NCBI GenBank assembly: GCA_947259685.1 | Contig: CAMYNC010000066.1 | Location: 1-45,715 of the forward strand | Direction: 5' to 3' | DNA length: 45,715 bases | Origin: an uncultured Desulfuromonadales bacterium | GTDB taxonomy: Bacteria > Desulfobacterota > Desulfuromonadia > Desulfuromonadales > Geopsychrobacteraceae | In this document: positions 8,380 to 16,175 of the stretch, piece by piece | How positions within the stretch are numbered: the first letter of the stretch is position 1 | How the letters are laid out: each line of letters starts with the position of its first letter | Position numbers and translations under genes: made by a program | Notes under the pieces: model-generated | What the model was told of the DNA's origin: nothing | Database searches by the model: none | What the model saw: only the letters and a program-made list of their open reading frames with translations

Positions 8380-9702
8380 TCATTCAGCCGAGGTGCCTGC
8401 AGGCTCTTTGGCTCTGCTGGTCGTTTTTGGGCTCCGGGGGCTGGTCGCTTTTTTGGTTGTCGCGGCGGTTGCTTTTCCGGCTGGCTTGCTCTGCTTGGCT
8501 GTCTTCTCGGCATTCTCCGCTAGAGCCTGAACTTTGGCCAGTGCTGCCTCCAGCTCCTGGAAGCGTTGTTCACTTGCTGCGACGACCTCCTGCGCTGTTT
8601 TGGTTTCAGTCACCAGTTTTTCCTGCTGCTTCCGTGATTGACGCAGATCGCGCTTGAGTTGAAGAATCTCCTTTGCTGCCAAATCAACATCGCGTTTCAG
8701 GGCGATCGGGGTCTGGTCCAGAACTTTCTCAACCAGTTTGTTCATCTGCATTTTCAGCCGCATTCCGGCTGCGGTAGATTCACCTTGAGTTTTCGCAAAC
8801 TCTTCACTGCCGAACACCTCGAGGAACACCGCTTCATTTTCCTTGGTCCAGAGGCTGCAGAAGTCACTGAACTTGATCGGCGGTTCGTTGTTCAGGGAAC
8901 GCTCGACCAGTTTGGCCTGGAAGCGGTTGCCCGATTTCCGTGCTGTCTCTTCAATCAGCTTGCCCATGGTAGCGAACGACTTAACATAGTCGAAGGAGAG
9001 ACTGATGGCCTTGGAGAAGTCCTGCGCTGATTCGCGGTTGATACCGACTTGTGGGGCGAGCAGGTATTTATCCGTTTGCTCTTTCCAGTTGCTGAAGGTT
9101 TCAAGCAGTTTGTCGAAGCTTTGACTTGTGCCAGCGTTGGCAAGCTGGTTGAAGATACCCTGAAAGTTTGTGAACAGCTGACTGTAAAGGTCGCCCCCCG
9201 GGAAGTTGGCGCCCTGCTGCATGCCGAACATGCCGAACATTTTCTGCAGTTCATCCATCAGGGTGTTGCTGCTGAAGGTTGAAATAAATGGATGTTCCTG
9301 CTTCATGAAATTGTTCAGAAAGCTGCTCGGGTCGGCCCAGTTCTGCCCGCCGATAAACGGATTTTGCAGACCGCCGGGGAATTTCATGTTGCTGAGCCAG
9401 CTTTTGTAGAACTCTTGCAGGATGCTGAAATTGAATTGCTTTAGCAACTCTGCCGGAAGCTTGTCGCCCCAGGTCTGCTGGATGCTTTGCTGCAGGTTGG
9501 TGCCGAAGCTAGTGAATTGTTCAAACAGCTCCTGCTGAACTTTCAACAGATCTTCAAAATTGGTTGGAACCTGCTGTTTGGTTGCTCCCGGAAAGCCCTT
9601 GGTCAGGTCTTCGCCCCAACTGGCGTACTGCTTGGTCAGATTCTGTTGTTGCTCTTGCCAGGTATTCAGCCACTCTGCCTGCTGTTTAAAAAAAACTTGC
9701 AT
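8380..9702 (-). CDS. phaE: Class III PHA synthase subunit PhaE
   Basis: Non-catalytic partner of PhaC, 440 residues. The start at 9702 follows GGGGA in the leader; a longer frame opens 23 codons upstream without a binding site. The N-terminal half is rich in Gln, Phe, Trp and Asn, as in PhaE proteins, with a typical SFxxFMKQEHPF-type stretch. A coiled coil covers about residues 330-400. The last ~45 residues are rich in Lys, Ala, Pro, Thr and Ser, resembling H1-like or phasin-type tails that contact DNA or granules. That tail makes the protein longer than the ~360-residue PhaE of Allochromatium. It is the first gene of the minus-strand pha operon, divergent from the phasin gene. Confidence 0.88.
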   Translation of the reverse strand: MQVFFKQQAEWLNTWQEQQQNLTKQYASWGEDLTKGFPGATKQQVPTNFEDLLKVQQELFEQFTSFGTNLQQSIQQTWGDKLPAELLKQFNFSILQEFYKSWLSNMKFPGGLQNPFIGGQNWADPSSFLNNFMKQEHPFISTFSSNTLMDELQKMFGMFGMQQGANFPGGDLYSQLFTNFQGIFNQLANAGTSQSFDKLLETFSNWKEQTDKYLLAPQVGINRESAQDFSKAISLSFDYVKSFATMGKLIEETARKSGNRFQAKLVERSLNNEPPIKFSDFCSLWTKENEAVFLEVFGSEEFAKTQGESTAAGMRLKMQMNKLVEKVLDQTPIALKRDVDLAAKEILQLKRDLRQSRKQQEKLVTETKTAQEVVAASEQRFQELEAALAKVQALAENAEKTAKQSKPAGKATAATTKKATSPRSPKTTSRAKEPAGTSAE

Positions 9703-10179
9703 AGATTGTCCCCTTAATCGCGTTTCAGTGCTCTGTTGCGGGTTATTATCGATAATGGCGAGTCGCCGCATGCCCTACAAAGTTCGATTTCAGGCACTTC
9801 TTCAAGGGTGGCTCGCCATGAATTAAACAAAAATTAAATAGCTTATAGGCGATAAAGCGTTTTTAGGCAAGCGAAAAAGAGAAAGTAATTTTCCGGATGA
9901 ATGTAAGGATTTTCCAGGGAGAGGGAGCCAAGCGGGGCGGTCGTTAAAGAAGGTGGGGGCTTTTGGAGGAGAATGTGCGGAGGCTTGTCTGTTTGTGGTT
10001 CGTCGGGCCGCCCAGTCGAGGTCGCTTTATTTAAATGTACACACCAGCAGGCAGCGCATAAACAAAAACATAACATTTACTCTTGACTAAATATTTAAAG
10101 TTTGTTTAAGTGGCCTTGCCTGATTTAGCGGGTAGCGGCCAATAAATTTTAAAACAATGCACCAAAAAGGAGAAAAATC
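9703..10179. promoter_or_regulatory. Divergent regulatory region between phaE and the phasin gene
   Basis: About 480 bases without a gene separate the two divergent granule genes. A possible σ70-type promoter for the phasin is TTGACT at 10084-10089 followed 17 bases later by TTAAGT, in an AT-rich stretch. The -10 match is weak. No clear repressor site (such as a PhaR or PhaM box) was recognised. The ribosome binding site AAGGAG lies at 10166-10171. Confidence 0.3.
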
Positions 10180-10701
10180 ATGGAAAACAAGAAGATTAAC
10201 CAGGAGATTTTGGACTTCAACAAAAACGCGGTCAGAATGAGCTTCGATGCGCTTAGCGCTTGCTCCGACCAAACCGCCAAGGCGGCCGACCAGCTGTTGG
10301 GGACCATACCTAATGTTCCCGACGAGGCGAAAAAAGCCGTTGGCATTTTCATCAAGGAAAATCAAAAGGCCCAGACCAACCTGAGGAACTGTGTGGAAGC
10401 TGGCCTGGAGATCGATTGGACCTCCAAGGAAGCCCCGGCGAAGGGCCTCGAGGCGGTGGAAAGCTTTTACAACAGCGCCTGCAGCCAGGCCGGTGAAATT
10501 CAGAAAGAGACTAAAGAATTGCTCAAAAAGACCTCGGATCAGCTTCCCAAAGAAGTCCAGCCGGTGGTTGAATTCTGGAACCAAGCCCTCAACAGCAATT
10601 TCCAGATCTTTCAGGGTTTCGTGACCCAGAACTTCGATTTTGCCAAAAAAGTTCTGTCGGACGTATCCGCTGAAGCCCCGAAGACTGCTGCTAAAAAATA
10701 A
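10180..10701 (+). CDS. Phasin-family PHA granule protein
   Basis: A 173-residue, almost entirely helical amphipathic protein without membrane segments or signal peptide, ending in an Ala/Lys-rich tail. This fits phasins, which coat PHA granules and limit their size. Features include SFDALSACSDQTAKAADQLL near residue 23 and an FWNQALNSNFQIFQGF block near the C-terminus, typical of Phasin_2-like proteins. An excellent AAGGAG lies nine bases before the ATG. The gene is alone on the plus strand, divergent from phaEC, and is followed by a strong terminator at 10739. Family assignment rests on composition and location as much as on motifs. Confidence 0.8.
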   Translation: MENKKINQEILDFNKNAVRMSFDALSACSDQTAKAADQLLGTIPNVPDEAKKAVGIFIKENQKAQTNLRNCVEAGLEIDWTSKEAPAKGLEAVESFYNSACSQAGEIQKETKELLKKTSDQLPKEVQPVVEFWNQALNSNFQIFQGFVTQNFDFAKKVLSDVSAEAPKTAAKK

Positions 10702-10738
10702 CCTATGGTAAAAAGGCCGTCCTTAGGGGCGGACTCGA

Positions 10739-10785
10739 CCCAAATAAAAACCCCGCTTTGCAAAAAAGCGGGGTTTTTATTTGGG
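10739..10785. terminator. Strong bidirectional intrinsic terminator
   Basis: A near-perfect palindrome: CCCAAATAAAAACCCCGCTT and its complement surround the loop near 10760-10764. The GC-rich core is flanked by A and T runs on both sides, so it can end the phasin transcript on the plus strand and transcripts arriving from the carboxylase side on the minus strand. Confidence 0.9.
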
Positions 10786-10821
10786 TGCGGAGTTTCAAAA
10801 AAGGGGGCGTTTCAGAAAGTT

Positions 10822-10971
10822 TTACAACATGTAAAGCCCGCCATTCAGGTTGAGGCATTGACCCGTCATATACTCACTTTCACAGACAAACAGAACCCCT
10901 TTGGCAGTGGAAGCGCCGATCCCTCTAGAACCACCAGTCACGACTGCAATCTTTCCTTCTAGTTTCGCCAT
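10822..10971 (-). pseudogene. Internally deleted SDR (FabG/PhaB-like) gene, still an open 49-codon frame
   Basis: The frame starts MAKLEGKIAVVTGGSRGIGA, a perfect SDR cofactor-binding start, and then jumps to VLFVCESEYMTGQCLNLNGG and a stop. That second half is the C-terminal end of FabG-type reductases (xxFLxSDxxxYITGQxxxxNGG). About 190 central residues, including the catalytic Ser-Tyr-Lys, are missing, and the join lies near residues 24-26. The frame is maintained. The product could not be an active dehydrogenase. It sits downstream of the carboxylase on the same strand, next to a second SDR remnant. Confidence 0.85.
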
Positions 10972-11141
10972 TAAAATTTCACTCCATATGCAAGGTAGCT
11001 GTGCTGAGAGTTCGATCTGAACGTCCTTTGCCGATTATTGCATTGTTTTCATTTCGAAATAAATCCTGGTACCGTCCACGTCAAAAGCCTTCGATGACAG
11101 GTGATGAGATTTTTCAGAGCGGTACTGTCATCTCAGGACGC

Positions 11142-11384
11142 TTACATATCCATGCCGCCATTCACGCCCCAGACCTGTCCCGTAATGTAGGAGGACGCAT
11201 CGGCCGCGAGGAAGTGCACGACCCGGGAACCTCCTCGGTATTCGTTCCAATGGACACCTCCTTGAGCCGTGTAGGCTATCAGATTGGTGTCCACTTTTTC
11301 CAGCCTACCTCACACCCGCCCCTTGAGTTTGTCACCGACTCGCGTCGCCACATTGTCGTCGCACGTTAGATCGAGAACGCCCAT
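11142..11384 (-). pseudogene. Second decayed SDR (FabG/PhaB-like) gene
   Basis: A strong AGGAGGAG precedes ATG at 11384, and the reading MGVLDLT resembles an SDR start but soon loses similarity and hits a stop. Further along, the strand encodes RLKEVSIGTNTEEV, then after one frameshift RVVHFLAADASSYITGQVWG and VNGGMDM with a stop at 11142-11144. These are the last ~45 residues of a FabG-type reductase. The nucleotide-binding and catalytic regions are gone. With the remnant at 10822 it shows that two reductase genes once followed the carboxylase. Confidence 0.75.
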
Positions 11385-11477
11385 AATCTCCTCCTCTTTC
11401 GGTAAATAGTTAGCTATATGCCGTAAGCTCGAAGCGTAATTTTTCTTTTGCTTTCATTATTCTACCCCTTGAAAGTT

Positions 11478-14400
11478 TCAAACCGCTTCTTTGATAACAA
11501 AAAGAAGATCTCCTTTATTGACGGCCTGTCCAGGCGAGGGAATGACCCGAACCACTTCATACTCCCTTTCATGATCGTAGAAACTACCCCCTGGGCTGCA
11601 GCTTTTAAGCGAGACGGGGGAGAAGAGTTTCATTGCCTCCAGTAGGCCGATGGTATCTGCGGTACTTACCTTCGCGCCGACCGGTGCGAAGGGTGGCTCG
11701 CTGGGGGATGAAGCATCGTAGAAGACCCCGGTGGATGGTGAAATGACCTTGAGTTCGGTGCTGCCTTCGATTTCCACGACAGACCGGTCGAGGGCTACCT
11801 GGGCGGAGCCGGAAGCCGCATCGCCCTCTGCAATCATCTCCTGAACGTCGATACGCTCCAGTAATCCGTTGAGGTATTGGGTGTTATAGTTCCCCTCGTG
11901 GAAGGTCGCGTCATTCAGGACCCGCTTAAGCAGTGGGATGTTGGTATGCACGCCATTGATGACAGTGCTCTCCAGAGCGGCATACAGTTTGGCAATTGTA
12001 TCTTCACGGTTTTCACCGGTGACGATAAGCTGCGCGATCAGCGAGTCGTAGTAGGGGGTAATCGGTTTGCCGGCCTCAACCATCTTGATGACGGTAATAT
12101 GATCGCCGCTGGGGATGCTGAAGGCCGTGACATCGCCGGGGGTCGGAATGAATTTGATTTCCGAGCCTTCAACAGCGGTGCGCTCCGCGGTGATGCGCGC
12201 TTCAATGGCGTAGCCTTGGGGATTGCTGACGAGATCCGCGATCGATTCGCCCCCAGCGATCTTGAACTGGTTGGCGACGATATCCACCCCGGAGACCTTT
12301 TCGGTGACAGGATGCTCGACCTGGAGCCGGGTGTTCATTTCCATGAAATAGATGGCGGTATTATCCAGGTCGAAGATAAATTCGACAGTTCCTGCGCCGA
12401 TATAATCACACCCGTTGGAGATATGTCCGGCAAAATTGTACACATCCTGTTCGAGGTTTTCCGGCAACATGGTAGAGCCCGACTCTTCGAAGATCTTCTG
12501 GTTATTGCGTTGTACCGAGCAGTCGCGCAGGCCGAGAATTTTGCAGTTGCCATGGGTGTCACGCAGCACCTGGACTTCGATATGGCGCAGATTGGTGACG
12601 TATTTTTCCAGGTAGATATCTCCTGAACCGAAGGCGGCCCTGGCCTCGGACGACAGAGTAAAAAAGATTTCACGGAACGCCTCGGGCTTTTCCACCACCT
12701 GGATTCCTTTGCCACCGCCGCCGTGGACAGCTTTGAGCAGAACCGGGTAGCCAATGGTCTCGGCGACCTCCATACCGGTTTCCACGGTGTCGATGATGCC
12801 GTGACTTCCCGGGACGACTGGAACACCCGCCTTGGTGGCGGTGTCGATAGCGTTGGTCTTGTTGCCCATCAGCTCCATGCTCGAGGACCAGGGGCCGACA
12901 AAGTTAATCCCGCGATTGCGGCAGAGGCGGGCGAAGTCGGCATTTTCCGACAGGAAGCCGATGCCGGGATGGAGCGAGTCGACCTTCTCCTGTTCGGCAA
13001 TCCGCAGTACCGATTTGGCGTTGAGGTAGGATTCGTCGGGAGTATTGCCGCCGATGCAGACCAGGGTATCCTGCTCGGTAAGCTGGCCGGCCACCGCCGA
13101 GTCCATATCGGGGTCGGACTGCACCAGCACGACCTCAATATCTTCTTGCTGGGCGATCTGGATCAGCTTGGCGGCGGTGCAGCCCCGGGCATGAATCAGC
13201 GTGCGCTTGACCGGTTTCAGCAGGGCGCGTTCATCCACCAGGGTCTCGGCCTCGATGGCCGCAGCCTCGGCATCGGGCTGATAGAGTCCTTTGAAGACGC
13301 GGCGGCAGACATCCATCACCGTTTCCGCAGGTGCCGGGAGGGTCGAATCGATGGCGCGCAGCTGCCCGTCGAGGTCGTGATTGAAGGGGTGCTTGACCAG
13401 TCCCTGCATGGCGGCGAAGGGCATGTTGCAGCCGGAGAAGTAGTAGGTCTGGACCAGCGGGTGGGTAACAAACGAAGCCTGGGCGCCCCCGGTGCAATCG
13501 CCGAAACCAAAACAGATGATCGGCAGCTCGTTGTCACGCACAAAGCGGGTGATCCGGTCGTTGACAATCGCCATGGAGAACAGCGATCCCGCGCCCTCTT
13601 TGGTTTGCATGCCGCCCGAAGAAACAAAGGCAACCACAGGAAGCTTGCGGCGGGCGCATTGCAGCAGCAGGTTGCAGAACTTCTCTGCTGAGGCCATATC
13701 GAATGCGCCGGCCTGGAAATCGAGATTGGAGACCAGCACGCCGACCCGGGTGGCGGGATGATTCCCCTCTTTCTTAAGTTTTGCCAGGCCGGTGATGACG
13801 CCACAGGGCTTCACCCCGTTATCCAGCGCCTTCTCGATGGAGAGACGGAAGCCGGGAAAGTTCGCCGGGTCAGCGGTCATCAGATCGCCGTCGAGCTCCT
13901 TGAAATCGGTGAAAAACTCAGCGATGATCGGTTCCAGCCGGCATGTCTTAGAGCGCTTGTCCTGCATCAGAACATCCTGGATCAACAGGTCGTTATAGGC
14001 GGTCGCCAGCCGGTTCCAGAAATCCTTCATGCCGATATCGCGCAGTTTGATACGGCCGTCGTATTTGCGCCCTTCGAGTTCGGCCTCGACGTACTCCGGG
14101 AGGAGCTTTTCGAACAAAAAGTTGACGATGGCGAAAAGCGGTTCTGAAATGCGGGGATACTGGATCTTTTTCCATTCCTGCACGGGACGGATGAACTCTT
14201 TCCGCTGCGGGTGCTGAAGATAGACGTTGATCCAGCCGTAGAATTTGTCTTCGAGGATAGCCGGGTCGACCGCGTCCTCGCCAATCATGGTCTTAAGCTT
14301 GGTTACGGCCGCCGAGATCGATGATTCCAGCAGGGTCTGAAAGGACTTTTGGGAGAAGGTGTTGGTGTCCTTGGCCTCGGCGGCGATGGGGCGCAGATCG

Positions 14401-15977
14401 TTGACGATCTGATCGTAGACCAGATCGAAGACAATGAAATTCTTGCACACCCTTTCCATATCCGGATGGAATTCGGGCAGGGTGATGACGTCGAGAACAG
14501 TCATCTCGGCGGGATCGGTGGTCTCGGTGTTCACCGGCGCGGAGTCGAGATACTTGATCAGCGCGATAAAGTTGTTCTGGGCCCCCGCCTTCCAGAGGTT
14601 GTAAAGGTGGAAACCGTAGGCGAGGTAGGTGCTCCGCTTGGCTTTCTCAAGGTTCTCGGCAGGATCGCCGAGGATCCGCCTGGAGAGGCCGCTGCGCTGA
14701 TCGCTCGAACGATCCTTGCGGTCGAGAAAGTCCTTGTAGCTTTTGGAGAGATGATCGTCGTAGCGGATCAGCAGTGGGTTTTCCTGCCAGCTGGTAAACT
14801 GGGTGGCCAGTTCTTCCTGGACCCGCTTGGATAAGTCTCCCTTGGGGCGGGCCAGGTTGGTCGAGCGGCTGAAGTTGGCCGAAGAGGTGGACTTGATGCG
14901 CCCCCGCAGACTGAGATAGCGCAAATAGCGGTAGGTGATGCCGAAAACGCTGAAGTATTCCGTTGGATTGTGGGTCAATGAAAGGGCCGAGAGGTTATTT
15001 AGGGTCTTCAGTTTTGCCGATGGGGTGAGGTAGCGGTTCAGGCTGGCCTGGTAGTGCTCGATAATCCCATCGGTCTCTTGGACAAAGCTGACGGCGCGTT
15101 GCTCGACGGCGTTCACGGCCGAAACGATCGCCTTACGCAGATTCTCCAGCTGAGGACCTTTTTCGCCGGGCACGTAGTCGATAATGCCGTCGACGAAACC
15201 CTGCTGATAGAGTTCATAGGCACTGACACCGACGTATTTGGCGCACTCCTGCCAGCTCAGGTCGAAACTGCGGGCGATGGCGGCGAGTCCCTTGGGTTGA
15301 ATGGTGTTAAAAACGCCGTCGCGGACGGAGAGGATGATGTTGGTGGAAGCCAGCGGGATGGCTCCGCCAGAGTAGCCGTTGCCGAGAATAATCCCCACCG
15401 ATGGAACGTTGAGATTGGCCATCTCGGCGATAAAGTGAGAAATCGAATGGGCCTGGTTGTCGGCATTAGCCAACTCTCCGGCATCGGCGCCCGGGGTGTC
15501 GATAAAGGTGATGACCGGCACTGCATAGCGTTCGTATTTGCGGACGACTTCGATCGCCTTGCGGTGGTGCTCGGGGCCCCAGACACCGTTGTTGGTGTTG
15601 CGGTCCTGGCCCAGCAGGCAGAGCCGGCGCTGGCGGCCGTTAAAATCAAACTCTGCCTCGACGCAGTGCAGCGGCCCCAAAGAGATTTCATCTATAATCT
15701 TAAGTTTTAGCTGCTTGAGAATGGCCTTGAAACCGGTGCGGTTTTTTTGTTCGGACGGTTCAACGGTTTCACGGATATAGGTGTCGACATCCAGGCACTT
15801 GAGGCGCTTGGTGGTCTCCTCGATGGTCTGATGCTCGACAAGCCCCTCCAGGGCGACTTCCACCTCTTTCCTCTGGCGGTCCCGGTTGGACCTGCTGACT
15901 CCTTTGGTTAAAGAGAAGTCAGAGGCGAGGTGTTCGGCGAGTTCAAAAAAGCGATCAATTGTCGGTGCTTTTGGCAT
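11478..15977 (-). CDS. Single-chain biotin-dependent acyl-CoA carboxylase (AccA-like/AccD-like/BC/BCCP)
   Basis: Predicted to carboxylate acetyl-CoA (or another acyl-CoA) using bicarbonate and ATP, giving malonyl-CoA. It has 1499 residues; the start at 15977 follows AGGAGG. Domain order: an AccA-like carboxyltransferase half at about 100-330 (FIDTPGADAGE, GNGYSGGAIPL); a linker; an AccD-like half at about 710-870 (VAFVSSGGMQTKEGAGSLFS, GDCTGGAQASF); biotin carboxylase at about 920-1370 (ATP-grasp loop HGGGGKGIQVV, then EMNTRLQVEHPVTE); and a biotinyl domain with the attachment Lys1450 in LLEAMKLFS. E. coli uses four separate subunits. Known single-chain forms place BC first, so this order is unusual. 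The biotinyl domain has a slightly long loop after EAMKL. No carboxyl-type substrate can be read off. It lies between a KAS III-like gene and two SDR remnants on the same strand, next to PHA genes. Confidence 0.9.
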   Translation of the reverse strand: MPKAPTIDRFFELAEHLASDFSLTKGVSRSNRDRQRKEVEVALEGLVEHQTIEETTKRLKCLDVDTYIRETVEPSEQKNRTGFKAILKQLKLKIIDEISLGPLHCVEAEFDFNGRQRRLCLLGQDRNTNNGVWGPEHHRKAIEVVRKYERYAVPVITFIDTPGADAGELANADNQAHSISHFIAEMANLNVPSVGIILGNGYSGGAIPLASTNIILSVRDGVFNTIQPKGLAAIARSFDLSWQECAKYVGVSAYELYQQGFVDGIIDYVPGEKGPQLENLRKAIVSAVNAVEQRAVSFVQETDGIIEHYQASLNRYLTPSAKLKTLNNLSALSLTHNPTEYFSVFGITYRYLRYLSLRGRIKSTSSANFSRSTNLARPKGDLSKRVQEELATQFTSWQENPLLIRYDDHLSKSYKDFLDRKDRSSDQRSGLSRRILGDPAENLEKAKRSTYLAYGFHLYNLWKAGAQNNFIALIKYLDSAPVNTETTDPAEMTVLDVITLPEFHPDMERVCKNFIVFDLVYDQIVNDLRPIAAEAKDTNTFSQKSFQTLLESSISAAVTKLKTMIGEDAVDPAILEDKFYGWINVYLQHPQRKEFIRPVQEWKKIQYPRISEPLFAIVNFLFEKLLPEYVEAELEGRKYDGRIKLRDIGMKDFWNRLATAYNDLLIQDVLMQDKRSKTCRLEPIIAEFFTDFKELDGDLMTADPANFPGFRLSIEKALDNGVKPCGVITGLAKLKKEGNHPATRVGVLVSNLDFQAGAFDMASAEKFCNLLLQCARRKLPVVAFVSSGGMQTKEGAGSLFSMAIVNDRITRFVRDNELPIICFGFGDCTGGAQASFVTHPLVQTYYFSGCNMPFAAMQGLVKHPFNHDLDGQLRAIDSTLPAPAETVMDVCRRVFKGLYQPDAEAAAIEAETLVDERALLKPVKRTLIHARGCTAAKLIQIAQQEDIEVVLVQSDPDMDSAVAGQLTEQDTLVCIGGNTPDESYLNAKSVLRIAEQEKVDSLHPGIGFLSENADFARLCRNRGINFVGPWSSSMELMGNKTNAIDTATKAGVPVVPGSHGIIDTVETGMEVAETIGYPVLLKAVHGGGGKGIQVVEKPEAFREIFFTLSSEARAAFGSGDIYLEKYVTNLRHIEVQVLRDTHGNCKILGLRDCSVQRNNQKIFEESGSTMLPENLEQDVYNFAGHISNGCDYIGAGTVEFIFDLDNTAIYFMEMNTRLQVEHPVTEKVSGVDIVANQFKIAGGESIADLVSNPQGYAIEARITAERTAVEGSEIKFIPTPGDVTAFSIPSGDHITVIKMVEAGKPITPYYDSLIAQLIVTGENREDTIAKLYAALESTVINGVHTNIPLLKRVLNDATFHEGNYNTQYLNGLLERIDVQEMIAEGDAASGSAQVALDRSVVEIEGSTELKVISPSTGVFYDASSPSEPPFAPVGAKVSTADTIGLLEAMKLFSPVSLKSCSPGGSFYDHEREYEVVRVIPSPGQAVNKGDLLFVIKEAV

Positions 15978-16175
15978 AATGCATATACCTCCTGAAGCTA
16001 GGGGCGGGGTAACAACCAAAGTCCCGGTTTCACCTGCTGAAGGGCAACTGACAAACCCTCGTAAAAGAAGAAGGCCAGGGATCCGGGAGGCCCCACGGCA
16101 GTTACAGCGAAGAAACACTCACGGCACCGGTGCCAGAAAATAACTGACTTTGTCATCTCCGCTTAAGCGAAGAAT
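15978..16175. other. Gap between KAS III-like gene and carboxylase
   Basis: About 200 bases with no gene. It contains two perfect palindromes, GGCACCGGTGCC at 16123-16134 and CGCTTAAGCG at 16160-16169, and the AGGAGG leader of the carboxylase near its right end. They may form small hairpins behind the KAS III gene, but no T-run follows. Confidence 0.4.

Noticed and set aside
10083..10150. σ54 (-24/-12) promoter before the phasin gene
   Set aside because: TGGC and TTGC are present near 10112-10120, but their spacing is wrong for a σ54 site.
11251..11293. Inverted repeat TGGACACC / GGTGTCCA, like an IS3-family terminal repeat
   Set aside because: Too short and close (about 27 bases between arms). 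One arm lies within sequence that reads as an SDR C-terminus, so no insertion sequence is called.
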